DNA of 64,000 bases. Source: Paramagnetospirillum magnetotacticum MS-1. GTDB taxonomy: Bacteria; Pseudomonadota; Alphaproteobacteria; Rhodospirillales; Magnetospirillaceae. Made by a program: the position numbers and the translations under genes. The stretch spans positions 937,501 through 1,001,500 of the forward strand of contig NZ_JXSL01000030.1 in the NCBI RefSeq assembly GCF_000829825.1. The letters run 5' to 3'. Below the pieces are notes generated by a model, which was not told where the DNA came from, searched no databases, and worked only from the letters and a program-made list of their open reading frames with translations. Shown piece after piece: positions 17,755-26,180 of this stretch (positions within the stretch are counted from its first letter, which is position 1; every line of letters starts with the position of its first letter).

Positions 17755-17837
17755 AGGGCGTGACAGGCCGGTGTCCATCTGCTAGTACCACCCCCAGGAA
17801 AGATGACGGTCTGGAAGCTTTATAAAGAGAGGGTGCC

Positions 17838-18167
17838 GTGGCGCAGGACAGCAATATTCTCGAGGAACTGTACACGGTGATCGCCAGCCGCAAGGGCACC
17901 GATCCCGACAAGTCCTATACCGCCAAGCTGTTCGCCCGCGGGCGCGGCAAGATCGCCCAGAAGTTCGGCGAGGAGGCGGTGGAAACCGTGGTCGCCGCCT
18001 TGTCCGAGGGCAAGGACGAGCTGGTGGGCGAAAGCGCCGATACCCTCTATCATCTGCTGGTGCTATGGGCCGATTGCGGCGTCGAGCCAGCCAAGGTCTG
18101 GGCGGAACTGGCCCGGCGCACCGGGACTTCTGGCATTGACGAAAAGAAGTCGCGCGCCAAGAAGTGA
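17838..18167 (+). CDS. hisE: Phosphoribosyl-ATP pyrophosphatase
   Basis: HisE hydrolyses phosphoribosyl-ATP to phosphoribosyl-AMP in the second step of histidine synthesis. The 109-residue MazG-like helical protein has KFGEEAVETVVAAL and ESADTLYHLLVLW, the metal-binding helices. The start is GTG 17838 after AGAGAGGG. An 83-base gap from hisF could hold a secondary promoter. HisG, HisD, HisC and HisI are not in the window. Confidence 0.94.
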   Translation: MAQDSNILEELYTVIASRKGTDPDKSYTAKLFARGRGKIAQKFGEEAVETVVAALSEGKDELVGESADTLYHLLVLWADCGVEPAKVWAELARRTGTSGIDEKKSRAKK

Positions 18168-18190
18168 CCTTTCCTGCGAGGGAGAAAGCC

Positions 18191-18559
18191 ATGGCCTACG
18201 ATTCCAACAATATCTTCGCCCGCATTCTCCGGGGCGAAATTCCCTGCAAGAAGGTGCACGAGGACGACCATACCCTGGCCTTCCACGACATCAATCCCCA
18301 GGCGCCGGTTCATATCCTGGTGATCCCCAAGGGCGCCTATGTCTCCATGAACGATTTCTCGGCCCGCGCCAGTGATGCCGAGATCGCCGGTCTGGTTCGC
18401 GCCGTGGGCAAGGTGGCTGAAATGGCCGGGGTTACCGCCGATGGCTGGCGCATGCTGAGCAATATCGGCGAGAACGGCCATCAGGAAGTGCCCCATCTGC
18501 ACATCCATATCTTCGGCGGCTGCAAGCTGGGCCATATGCTGCCCCGCACCGGGGCTTAA
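18191..18559 (+). CDS. hinT: HIT-family purine nucleoside phosphoramidase
   Basis: HinT-type proteins hydrolyse adenosine phosphoramidates and aminoacyl-adenylates. The 122-residue product has the histidine triad PHLHIHIFGG near residue 108 and the N-terminal IFARILRGEIPC. ATG 18191 has GAGGGAG at good spacing. It sits at the end of the his operon, just after hisE. The last codons and stop are inside a small CCCCG/CGGGG hairpin, directly before a family A repeat. Confidence 0.92.
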   Translation: MAYDSNNIFARILRGEIPCKKVHEDDHTLAFHDINPQAPVHILVIPKGAYVSMNDFSARASDAEIAGLVRAVGKVAEMAGVTADGWRMLSNIGENGHQEVPHLHIHIFGGCKLGHMLPRTGA

Positions 18560-18568
18560 GGGCCGATA

Positions 18569-18684
18569 CGGGGCTTTGCCCCGGCCCCATCGGGAGGCAT
18601 GCCTCCCGAACCCTCTTTTTATTTTAAGAAACAAGGGGGGGGGGTCCGGAGGCTTGCCTCCGGGCGGGAATGGGCGGCAGCCCA
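18569..18684. repeat. Family A modular palindromic repeat, copy 4 (intact, type copy)
   Basis: Blocks in order are CGGGGC-TTT-GCCCCG (18569-18583), GCCCCATC, GGGAGG-CATG-CCTCCC (18592-18607), GAACCCTC, an A/T-rich centre (TTTTTATTTTAAGAAACAA), a G-run, CCGGAGG-CTTG-CCTCCGG (18646-18663), CGGGAA, and TGGGC-GGCA-GCCCA (18671-18684). It fills the gap between convergent hinT and the gene at 18708. Confidence 0.87.
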
Positions 18685-18707
18685 TATATCAAACCGAAAC
18701 GAGCCAG

Positions 18708-19364
18708 TTATTCCGCCGCTTCCAGACCGCGCGCCGTTTCCAGAAGGACCTGGCGGATATGATTGACCTGGCCGACCGAGGGCTGGGGCAGATCGCCCAC
18801 GGGCCGCATCATGCAGCCGTGCCAGACCCGCTGGCCCTCGGGGCCTTCCAGATAGGCGCGCAGCAGTTTCAGCGCGCCTTGAAGGGTCTTGACGGTGCGC
18901 AGATCGGCATAGAACTGGTCCCAGGTCAGATTGTTGCCGTGCACCACCATCAGGGCCTGGATGATGGTGCGGCAATGGCGCTCGAAGGCATCCAGACGCT
19001 TTTCCAGGGCATGGCCCAGGAATTCGAAATAGTTGGGCAGGTAGTCGCGCTGCAGCACCATGCCGTCGCCGGTCAGCAAATGCTCGAAGGGCCGGACCAT
19101 CAGGCGGTGGAAAGGGTTCGAGCGGGCTCCCACATTGCCCTTGGGCAGCTGGTGGAATTTACGGCAGGATTCTTCCTGGCGGATATAGGCGGCGTCCAGA
19201 ACCATGCTGCCGCCACAGATCAGGGCGGCGATGCGTTCAAGATCATGCAGCGAAACACGGTCATCCTCGGCCTTTTCCCGGGCCAAGGTCATGATCACAT
19301 CGGTGACGATCATCGCCATGTCATGGCAACGCCGCTTATCCCTGGATTGCGCACAGGCATTCAT
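18708..19364 (-). CDS. Unknown protein
   Basis: I do not recognise this protein. It has up to 218 residues and is largely alpha-helical: a predicted N-terminal helix MIVTDVIMTLAREKAEDD, a middle with FHRLMVRPFEHLLTG and NYFEFLGHALEKRLDAFERH, and a polar C-terminal part. There is no signal peptide or membrane segment. Cysteines at 4, 13, about 50, 67 and 131 are scattered. The start is uncertain: ATG 19364 lacks a ribosome site, and ATG 19319 or 19313 are alternatives. It is monocistronic, between hinT (convergent) and comM. Confidence 0.75.
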   Translation of the reverse strand: MNACAQSRDKRRCHDMAMIVTDVIMTLAREKAEDDRVSLHDLERIAALICGGSMVLDAAYIRQEESCRKFHQLPKGNVGARSNPFHRLMVRPFEHLLTGDGMVLQRDYLPNYFEFLGHALEKRLDAFERHCRTIIQALMVVHGNNLTWDQFYADLRTVKTLQGALKLLRAYLEGPEGQRVWHGCMMRPVGDLPQPSVGQVNHIRQVLLETARGLEAAE

Positions 19365-19456
19365 CGGGTCTTAACCCCATTTCCCACCGGCTGTTGGAGC
19401 ATGGGGCCGGGCACGCAAAAGGCGCAATACCCACAGAAGTCATAGGGCTATAAGTC

Positions 19457-20971
19457 TCAGCCCGGACGACCCGGCATCAGCCGTCGGTATGAGAGGGCCT
19501 CGGCCACCTGCAAGCGCCCGATGGTTTCCACCCCCTGAAGGTCGGCCAGGGTGCGGGCGACGCGCAGCACCCGGTGCCAGCCGCGCGCCGACAGGCGCAT
19601 GCGCTCGGCCGCCTCGGTCAATAAGCGGCGCCCAGCTTCGTCGGGAGAGGCTACCTGCATCAGCAATTCGCCATCGGCCTCGGCATTGGTGCGGATATTG
19701 GTGTCGCGGTAGCGATCCAGCTGCAGGGCACGGGCGGCGGCGACGCGGGCCGCCACCTCGGCGCTGCCCTCGGCGGGCGGCGGCAAGGAGAGATCGGCGG
19801 GACTGACCGCCGGGACCTCCACATGCAGGTCGATGCGGTCGAAAAGGGGGCCGGAGATCTTGGACTGATAATCCTGGCCGCATTTGGGCGCCTTGTTGCA
19901 GGCCAGGGCCGGGTCGCCCAGATGACCGCAGCGGCAGGGATTCATGGCCGCCACCAGCTGGATGCGGGCGGGATAGGTGACATGGGCATTGGCGCGCGCC
20001 ACCACGGCGCGCCCTGATTCCAGGGGCTGGCGCAGCGCTTCCAGGGCGCCGCGCTGGAATTCGGGCAATTCGTCGAGGAACAGAACGCCGTTATGAGCAA
20101 GGGAGACCTCGCCCGGACGGGCACGCAGCCCGCCGCCCACCAGGGATGGTACGGAAGCGGAATGATGAGGGTCACGAAAAGGGCGCCGGGTCAGCAGGCG
20201 GCCCTCAGCCAGTTGCCCCGCCACCGAGTGGATCATGCTGACCTCCAGGGCCTCGGCGGGCTCGAGCGGCGGCAGCAATCCGGGCAGGCGGGCGGCTAGC
20301 ATGGACTTGCCCGAGCCGGGCGGGCCCATCATCAACAGGTTATGGGCCCCGGCGGCGGCCACTTCCAGGGCGCGCTTGGCGGATTCCTGGCCCTTGATGT
20401 CCATCAAGTCCAGCAGCTTGCCCTCGTCCTCCATGCGCCGGGGGGCGGGACGGGCCAGGATCTGGCTGCCCTTGAAGTGATTGATCAGGCCCAACAGGGA
20501 AGGGGCGGCCAACACCTCCACCTCGCCTGCCCAGGCGGCTTCGGAGCCCTGGGACTGGGGGCAGATCAGGCCGCGATCCGAGGCATTGGCGGCGATGGCG
20601 GCGGGCAGAACCCCGGCCACGGGGGCGATGGAGCCGTCCAGGCCCAACTCGCCCAGCGCCACATAACCCATGAGCTCGTCGGCGGGCAGAACCCCCATGG
20701 CCCCCAGCAGCCCCAGCGCGATGGGCAGATCGAAATGGCTGCCTTCCTTCAACAGATCGGCGGGCGCCAGATTGACGGTGATGCGCTTTGGCGGCAGAGC
20801 CAGCCCGATGGCGTTGAAGGCGGCCCGCACCCGCTCGCGGCTTTCTCCCACCGCCTTATCGGGCAGCCCCACCAGGGTGAAGGCGGGCAGGCCCGCGGCC
20901 ACCTGCACCTGGACGTCGATGTCCAGGCAGTCGATGCCGGAAAAGGCGACCGTATTGGTACGGGTGGTCAT
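19457..20971 (-). CDS. comM: YifB/ComM family Mg-chelatase-like AAA+ ATPase
   Basis: ComM is a hexameric helicase that promotes branch migration during integration of transforming DNA; YifB is its widespread homologue. The 504-residue protein has an N-terminal Lon-like/ChlI domain (residues 20-140, TLVGLPDKAVGESRERV), the Walker A GPPGSGKS near 216, Walker B VLFLDELPEF near 300, a CxC-type zinc-like cluster (MNPCRCGHLGD) near 355 and a C-terminal helical domain ending RRLMPG. The length is typical. It is not coupled to its neighbours. Confidence 0.94.
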   Translation of the reverse strand: MTTRTNTVAFSGIDCLDIDVQVQVAAGLPAFTLVGLPDKAVGESRERVRAAFNAIGLALPPKRITVNLAPADLLKEGSHFDLPIALGLLGAMGVLPADELMGYVALGELGLDGSIAPVAGVLPAAIAANASDRGLICPQSQGSEAAWAGEVEVLAAPSLLGLINHFKGSQILARPAPRRMEDEGKLLDLMDIKGQESAKRALEVAAAGAHNLLMMGPPGSGKSMLAARLPGLLPPLEPAEALEVSMIHSVAGQLAEGRLLTRRPFRDPHHSASVPSLVGGGLRARPGEVSLAHNGVLFLDELPEFQRGALEALRQPLESGRAVVARANAHVTYPARIQLVAAMNPCRCGHLGDPALACNKAPKCGQDYQSKISGPLFDRIDLHVEVPAVSPADLSLPPPAEGSAEVAARVAAARALQLDRYRDTNIRTNAEADGELLMQVASPDEAGRRLLTEAAERMRLSARGWHRVLRVARTLADLQGVETIGRLQVAEALSYRRLMPGRPG

Positions 20972-21079
20972 AAGCAGGCAGCTTCCCCCAAAAAGAGCAG
21001 GGGATCATACCCTTTGTATGCAATGGCTGCCACCGGGTTCGGCGGGGCCGGGCAATTCAGTTACGAGGCCCCGACCCTG

Positions 21080-22183
21080 CTATTTCCCGGCTTCTGGCGA
21101 TAAGGACAGACCTTTCAGATCCTTGTCGACGACCGGTCGGACCCGGAATGCGGTCAGGACCATCACCAGGAAGGGCAACAAAACCATCAGCGGGATGCCC
21201 AGGGCGAAGAGAATCGCCAAATCCAAGCCTATGATCGTCAACAGATCGGACAGGCGCTCCATGTGAAACAGGGCGACCACGGTATAGACGAGGACCGCGA
21301 GGACCGAAAGGAGCCCACCGCCGAAGGAAATGGCGTTTTCAAGGCGGCTGGGATTCAGATTGGGCGAAAAGTCGAAGAACAGGAATTGGTAACCCCAGCG
21401 TTTGATCGCCTTGCCGATGACCGATGGCGCGGCGAAGCTCCAGGCGATCCACAGCGCGACGATGACGCCGCAGCTTATCTCCCAGCCGTGATAGCCAAGC
21501 CAAGCCGCGACGGCGGGTAACAGGAACAAGGGTGCCAGCCAGCACAGCTTGTGGGTCTGGGAACGGAAGACGAAGCGCAGACGGGTGCCGAGCTGAGGCA
21601 GATAGGTACTTTCGACCAAACCCGCGGCTTCGGCCTCGGCCAGGATGGCCGCTTCCGCCGCGCTTTCCGCTTCGGCCTTGGATTGGGCGATGGCCCGGTT
21701 CTTCACCATCACGTCCCGCATGGCCTGGTTCAGGGCAGCGATTTCGGCGGCGATCTCTTCGGGGGTGGCCGAGCGCACGTCCATCACCGTCGCGGAAAAG
21801 ACCAATGTCTTGCCCGCCAAGGGATGATTGGCGTCCAACTGGATGTTCCGGTCATCGACCGCGATCACACGGTATGGCAGGGCGACGCCCTCATACTCTC
21901 GCTCCAGCGTTTCGCCGACCTTGGCAGGCGCCTCGACGCAATCTGGCGACACGGCCGTGACCAGGGCGGCGTCATAGGTTCCGAAACCGTCCTCGGGTGC
22001 CAGCGTCACCTGAATGCACTCGCCGACACTCTTGCCGTCGAGGGCCGCTTCCAGCTTGGGTAAGAGTCCGCCGTGTCCGCCATGCAGATAGCGTATGGGC
22101 TCGGCCCCTTGGTCGAGAATGACACCATCCAGGCTGGTGACCTTCAAGCGTAAGGTGACGACGACATTGCCTTCGATCTTCAT
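21080..22183 (-). CDS. SlyD-like FKBP peptidyl-prolyl isomerase fused to a membrane domain
   Basis: The 367-residue protein has two parts. Residues 1-145 match SlyD-type FKBPs: YLHGGHGGLLPKLEAAL, DGFGTYDAALV, an insert-in-flap chaperone region, and DANHPLAGKTLVFSATV. A coiled Ala/Glu-rich linker spans 150-195. Residues 215-350 contain about four hydrophobic segments (APLFLLPAVAAWLGY, CGVIVALWIAWSF, LLSVLAVLVYTVVALF, AILFALGIPLMVLLPFLVMVL). SlyD itself is soluble and His-rich at the C-terminus, so this is an unusual fusion; the isomerase domain would face the cytosol. ATG 22183 has GAGG upstream. Confidence 0.82.
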   Translation of the reverse strand: MKIEGNVVVTLRLKVTSLDGVILDQGAEPIRYLHGGHGGLLPKLEAALDGKSVGECIQVTLAPEDGFGTYDAALVTAVSPDCVEAPAKVGETLEREYEGVALPYRVIAVDDRNIQLDANHPLAGKTLVFSATVMDVRSATPEEIAAEIAALNQAMRDVMVKNRAIAQSKAEAESAAEAAILAEAEAAGLVESTYLPQLGTRLRFVFRSQTHKLCWLAPLFLLPAVAAWLGYHGWEISCGVIVALWIAWSFAAPSVIGKAIKRWGYQFLFFDFSPNLNPSRLENAISFGGGLLSVLAVLVYTVVALFHMERLSDLLTIIGLDLAILFALGIPLMVLLPFLVMVLTAFRVRPVVDKDLKGLSLSPEAGK

Positions 22184-22203
22184 GACGTGACCTCGGGATG
22201 ATC

Positions 22204-22237
22204 CCCCTGTTGCGGGAGACCCCCTGTTGCGGGAGAC
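22204..22237. repeat. Perfect 17-bp tandem duplication
   Basis: CCCCTGTTGCGGGAGAC occurs twice without a gap, at 22204-22220 and 22221-22237, just upstream of the SlyD-like gene. Each unit contains a small CCC/GGG dyad. Confidence 0.85.
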
Positions 22238-22400
22238 AAGGACACCCGAAGTGCCACAACCCGCCGCAACCGGCAAGCCGAGGAAGGGCCGCGTGCGGGG
22301 TTGGGATGGAAAAATCGTACTCTGCCGCCCGCTCTCGTTTCTGTCGTCTTACAAGGTGGGCTGGGGGCTTGTAGGTATTTACTGCAACTAGTACCCGTAT

Positions 22401-22417
22401 CTAAATTGCCTATTTAG
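22401..22417. promoter_or_regulatory. Inverted repeat CTAAAT-N5-ATTTAG
   Basis: A perfect 6-base dyad lies in the A/T-rich part of the divergent gap, 84 bases before the gene at 22501. It is a candidate operator; no regulator is identified. Confidence 0.35.
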
Positions 22418-22500
22418 TGCCATAAGAGTAACGGCCCTTCGCCCCGATACCTTGGGCGGCAAATGAAAGCGGCCGCGATCTGAGAGGCAGTCGGGCGCGG

Positions 22501-23658
22501 ATGAGCAAGAGCATCTTCACGGATCGTCACGCTTTCGAGACCTTGGCGGCCTCATTACTGAAATCCAATCCATCGGGCAGTTTCGGCAAGCTGCATGTGG
22601 TGACCGTCGATCACGGCGATAATGAGGCCGAATGGGCGCGCATCCTGCCCAAGGCCGCCATGATCGCGGAAAGCATCATCGGCTCGCGGCTTTCCCACGA
22701 TGATGTCTGCCTAAAAATCGGACAGGGACAGTACATGATGCTGTTTCCCAGCATGTCCGAGCAGGAAGGGCTGGTCCGTGCCGTTGCTATCGCCAGCGAG
22801 ATCAAGGGACGCCTGTTCGGTGAAACCGGCGGCGGGATCGATGTCACGGCCAAGGTGCTTCCCCTGACCCGTCTCCAACAACGCGGCGCCGTCACCGCCG
22901 CCGAGGCGATGGACAATGTGCTGACCCGGCATAGCCTTCATAACGGCATCGATCTTGACGTTGTGTATCAGCCGGTATGGAGCGCGTCCCGGCAGGAAGT
23001 CGTCGGGAACCGGGCCCGCATCCGGCGTCATTTCAATGGTCAGGACATGTTCGAGAACGCCGTGCTGTTCGGTGGAGAGCAAGATCCCCTGGCCGTGGAC
23101 GGCGATGCGGTTCTGCTTCGCTCGGCCAGTCATCTGGCCAGGATCGGCGGGGTGCTGTTTCTTCCCCAGGCCATCAACGATCACGCCATGACCGACGTCG
23201 TCCAGATTGCCGCCCAGATCCGGCCCATGGTCGAGTTGCGCAAGGGGCCTCTGGTCATCGAACTGGCCGGTGCGGTCGCTTCCATCGCTCACGGGCGTTT
23301 GCGGCAAACCATCGCCACGATCCTGGATTGCGGCGCCAAGGTGGCGGTGCGAACCGTGCCCGACGTGGACACCGCCAAATTCCTGGCCAAGTGCGGTGTG
23401 AATTTCCTCTGTCTCAACGTGGCGCAGATCCGCATGGCGGGCCTGACGCCTTCGGCCATTCTGGCTCTCGCCACCGTCTTCGCCCACGAGACCCGTGGCC
23501 TGGGATTTCAACACTGCCTGTGGAATTCCACGGTGCCCAACAACGTCAAGCGGGCGGTGGATTTAGGGTTCGAGCTGTTCTCAGGTCCGGTGGTGGGCGA
23601 GCATGGCGAGGTGGCAGTCGCCCCGCACGCCTTGCCGAGCGGCAAGCTCTTCTCCTAA
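22501..23658 (+). CDS. Degenerate GGDEF-EAL protein
   Basis: The 385-residue product has the layout of a compact GGDEF-EAL protein with both signatures lost. Residues 60-110 resemble the end of a GGDEF domain, but GGDEF is replaced by GQGQY (74-78). Residues 150-380 resemble an EAL domain: DVVYQP at 154-158 and VVG at 167-169 are recognisable, but the EAL position reads RAR (171-173) and the TIKID and DDFGTG-type motifs are not conserved. It is probably not a cyclic-di-GMP enzyme and could be a binding or scaffold protein. There are no membrane segments. The family call rests on alignment by eye. Confidence 0.7.
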   Translation: MSKSIFTDRHAFETLAASLLKSNPSGSFGKLHVVTVDHGDNEAEWARILPKAAMIAESIIGSRLSHDDVCLKIGQGQYMMLFPSMSEQEGLVRAVAIASEIKGRLFGETGGGIDVTAKVLPLTRLQQRGAVTAAEAMDNVLTRHSLHNGIDLDVVYQPVWSASRQEVVGNRARIRRHFNGQDMFENAVLFGGEQDPLAVDGDAVLLRSASHLARIGGVLFLPQAINDHAMTDVVQIAAQIRPMVELRKGPLVIELAGAVASIAHGRLRQTIATILDCGAKVAVRTVPDVDTAKFLAKCGVNFLCLNVAQIRMAGLTPSAILALATVFAHETRGLGFQHCLWNSTVPNNVKRAVDLGFELFSGPVVGEHGEVAVAPHALPSGKLFS

Positions 23659-23704
23659 GCGCGGATTGATCCGAAGACAACCTGTCGGCGAGTGCATTAA
23701 CTTG

Positions 23705-23718
23705 ACCGACTGGTCGGT
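23705..23718. promoter_or_regulatory. TetR-type palindrome without an adjacent regulator
   Basis: ACCGAC and GTCGGT flank a 2-base centre, the form seen at many TetR/AcrR-family operators. The TTGACC just at its left edge (23702-23707) would be a -35 box. No TetR-family or efflux gene is present within the window on either side. Confidence 0.5.
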
Positions 23719-24220
23719 ACGTCTGGACGGCAGGTTCATTTCGCCCGCGGGATCAGGGGAAGTCCGGATGGGCGGATGGGGGTCTTTATCCCTCCGCGCA
23801 GCAGTCTCGAAAGGTCGGGCCGGACCGCTTTTAAAGCTTCGTTCGGAAGTAGAGAGCCAGCGACCACCTGGCCGCGGTGGTCAGGGGCCACACTATTCAA
23901 GCCAGGCGGGCAGGCGTCATGGGCTTTCCTGGCCAGTCACGTCCGGCCTCGGGACCAGGAGGGGTCGTGACAGGGCGATGGGACAAGGCTTTGGGACGCA
24001 CCGGCGCGCAGAGGTCGCCTACCCAAAAATCCCTTCGATCGCCGAAAAGAAGTGGCGCTCCGATCGCGGCCTTTATGGCGAGGTTTCATCCTTGCCGATG
24101 CCAGACGTGCCTTTTGGACCGGGCGGGCATGGAGAGTAGGAAATTATACCGCTAGCTGGGCAAGGAGCCTTCAACCGTGTTTGGGTCGAAGAAATGCCAG
24201 GGGAAAATGTCCCGGCGGCC

Positions 24221-24321
24221 CCAACCGCAAATGCAGTTGAGTGGGGCGCGAGGGGCGAATCTCCCAACCACAAATGCAGTCGCAGACGGCCGACACGGTG
24301 CGCCGCAACTGCATTTGTTGG
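24221..24321. repeat. Three-copy repeat able to form alternative hairpins
   Basis: CCAACCGCAAATGCAGTTG (24221-24239) and CCAACCACAAATGCAGTCG (24264-24282) are direct repeats. The complement of CCAACAAATGCAGTTG lies at 24306-24321. The third copy can pair with either of the first two, giving mutually exclusive stem-loops 48 bases or more before the gshB stop on the opposite strand. Confidence 0.6.
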
Positions 24322-24368
24322 TGCCTTTCAGGATAAATAAAGGATTCTCAGCCTGTTGTCCGACAGTG

Positions 24369-25313
24369 CTAAACCGCTCTGCGAAGCTCGATGGCGTCCC
24401 AGATCAGACCCTCGATACACACGCCATCGAACCGATCGATCTGCTGGATACCGGTGGGTGAGGTCACGTTGATCTCGGTGAGGTAGTCGCCGATGACGTC
24501 GATACCCACGAAAATCAGGCCGCGCTCCTTGAGCGTCGGGCCGATGGCGGCGCAAATCTCGCGCTCGCGCTCGGTCAGGGTCGAAGGTTTGGCGGTGCCG
24601 CCCACATGAAGGTTGGAGCGGGCCTCGCCTTCGGCCGGGACGCGGTTGACCGCGCCCACCGCCACGCCGTCCACAAGAATGATGCGCTTGTCGCCTTGGC
24701 GCACTTCGGGGAGATAGCGCTGGACCATCACCGGCTCGCGGTAGATCTGGGTGAACATCTCCAGCAGGGAATTGAGATTCTCGTCGCCCGGAACCAGATG
24801 GAAGACGCCCGCCCCGCCATTGCCGAACAGCGGCTTGACGATGATGTCCTTGTGCTCTTCCCGGAAATCCATGATCTGCTCGCGGTCCGAGGTGATCAGG
24901 GTGGGCGGCATCAGATCGCCGAAATGGGTGACCAGCAGCTTTTCCGGCGAATTGCGCACATGGGTGGGGTCGTTGACCACCAGGGTGTGGGGATGGATGT
25001 GGTCCAGAAGATGGGTGGCGGTGATATAGGCCATGTCGAAGGGCGGGTCCTGGCGCATCAACACCACGTCCATGCTGGCCAGATCCACCAGCCGGGCCTC
25101 TCCGAGCGTGAAGTGATCCCCTTTGGCGCGCCGCACGCTGAGCGGCCTGATACGGGCCAGGACGCGGCCATTGCGCAGCGCCAGATCCCTGGGCAGGTAA
25201 TGGAACAGGGTATGGCCGCGCTTCTGGGCCTCCAGCGCCAGGACGAAGGTGGAATCGGCATCGATGTCGATGGACTCGATGGGATCCATCTGAATGGCGA
25301 CGTTAAGGCTCAT
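24369..25313 (-). CDS. gshB: Glutathione synthetase
   Basis: GshB ligates glycine to gamma-glutamylcysteine with ATP. The 314-residue ATP-grasp protein has the N-terminal [22 protein letters not shown] near 95, [13 protein letters not shown] near 160 and the C-terminal [14 protein letters not shown] with the metal-binding Glu/Asn. The length is typical. It is the distal member of the lpoA-like/rsmI/yraN/dolP/sirB1 neighbourhood, following the sirB1-like gene by 15 bases. Confidence 0.96.
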   Translation of the reverse strand: MSLNVAIQMDPIESIDIDADSTFVLALEAQKRGHTLFHYLPRDLALRNGRVLARIRPLSVRRAKGDHFTLGEARLVDLASMDVVLMRQDPPFDMAYITATHLLDHIHPHTLVVNDPTHVRNSPEKLLVTHFGDLMPPTLITSDREQIMDFREEHKDIIVKPLFGNGGAGVFHLVPGDENLNSLLEMFTQIYREPVMVQRYLPEVRQGDKRIILVDGVAVGAVNRVPAEGEARSNLHVGGTAKPSTLTEREREICAAIGPTLKERGLIFVGIDVIGDYLTEINVTSPTGIQQIDRFDGVCIEGLIWDAIELRRAV

Positions 25314-25328
25314 CGGGGGGACCTTTGT

Positions 25329-26177
25329 TCAGTGTATCCGGCGTTTCAGCTCGGCCAACAGGGCCAGGGTGCGGGCCTTGGCCTGGGCGTTGGGTGTGCG
25401 GCCGAGGAATTGTTCCAGGGCCGCCACCGCCTGGGCCGTGTGGTCTAGGCGCATGTGCATCAGCCCGGCTTCCCGCCACAGCAGGCAGGTGTCGGGCGCC
25501 ACCAGCAGCAGGGATTCAACCATGGACAGGGCGCGTTCCACATGGCCCAGGCGCAGCAGCCGCAATTTGGCGGCATTGCCCAGACGCAGCAGCAGATCGC
25601 GGTTGCTCATGGCGGTGTAATGGGCGGGTTCCAGTTCGGCTTCCAGTCCGGCCGCGGCTTTCAGCATGGCGCGCAGATCGGGAGGGGTGAGGACCAGGCC
25701 GCCGCCCAGGGGATCGACGATGGCCCGGCTTCCGCTGGGAAGGCCAAGACGCAGCAGGAAATGGGCGGGAAAGGCCAGGCCCTCGGCCACCATCCCGGCC
25801 CGCCGGGCAATGGTCAGCGCCAGTAGGCCCAGCGCGTCGTTGCCGCCGCGCCGTTGATCCATGACGGTCAGCAGGTCGAGATCGCCAAGATCGTCGTCGT
25901 CGCGCTCGTCGCCCTGAAAACGGTGGCGGCGGCCCAGCAGATGGAACAGCCTGGCCGCCAGACTTGCCGCGTCGGGGCAATCCATGGCCTCGGCCCGTAA
26001 TTCAGCGGCCATGCCGTCCAGCCGGGCGAGATAGGGGGTGACATCGAGAAGGCTGCTGCTGCCCGCCCGCCCTAGGGCGGCCAGCAACAGCAGAGATTCC
26101 GCCGGGTCCAGGTCACAATCCTCCATCCGGCCAAGGGCCGTCAGGCGGTCGCGGACCAAGATGGCGGCTTCGCTCAT
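25329..26177 (-). CDS. SirB1-family protein (transglutaminase-like fold with TPR tail)
   Basis: The 282-residue product matches SirB1/transglutaminase-core-2 proteins: LDLLTVMDQRRGGNDALGLLALTIARRAG near 100-130, PAHFLLRL near 136, and two TPR-like helical hairpins at about 210-280 (LGHVERALSMVESLLLVAPDT, RLDHTAQAVAALEQFLG). Family members usually keep the fold but lack the catalytic Cys, as here. The function is unknown; it is often beside genes for cell-envelope or thiol metabolism. It is close to gshB and to the dolP-like gene, which starts three bases away. Confidence 0.82.
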   Translation of the reverse strand: MSEAAILVRDRLTALGRMEDCDLDPAESLLLLAALGRAGSSSLLDVTPYLARLDGMAAELRAEAMDCPDAASLAARLFHLLGRRHRFQGDERDDDDLGDLDLLTVMDQRRGGNDALGLLALTIARRAGMVAEGLAFPAHFLLRLGLPSGSRAIVDPLGGGLVLTPPDLRAMLKAAAGLEAELEPAHYTAMSNRDLLLRLGNAAKLRLLRLGHVERALSMVESLLLVAPDTCLLWREAGLMHMRLDHTAQAVAALEQFLGRTPNAQAKARTLALLAELKRRIH

Positions 26178-26180
26178 GGA

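Larger units (their letters stand above)
22184..22500. other. Divergent promoter region
   Basis: This 317-base gap separates the divergent SlyD-like and degenerate GGDEF-EAL genes. It holds the 17-bp tandem duplication and an A/T-rich patch at about 22370-22430 with a CTAAAT/ATTTAG inverted repeat at 22401-22417. No coding sequence is evident. Confidence 0.6.
23659..24368. other. 710-bp region without a convincing gene
   Basis: The region lies between convergent genes. Short open frames exist on both strands but none has recognisable domains or a good start. It holds a TetR-type operator at 23705-23718 and three copies of a CAAATGCAG-containing repeat at 24221-24321. It may be the scar of a lost locus. 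Confidence 0.6.

Noticed and set aside
23603..24139. Possible gene in the 710-bp gap
   Set aside because: The frame overlaps the preceding gene, has no ribosome site and no recognisable protein features.
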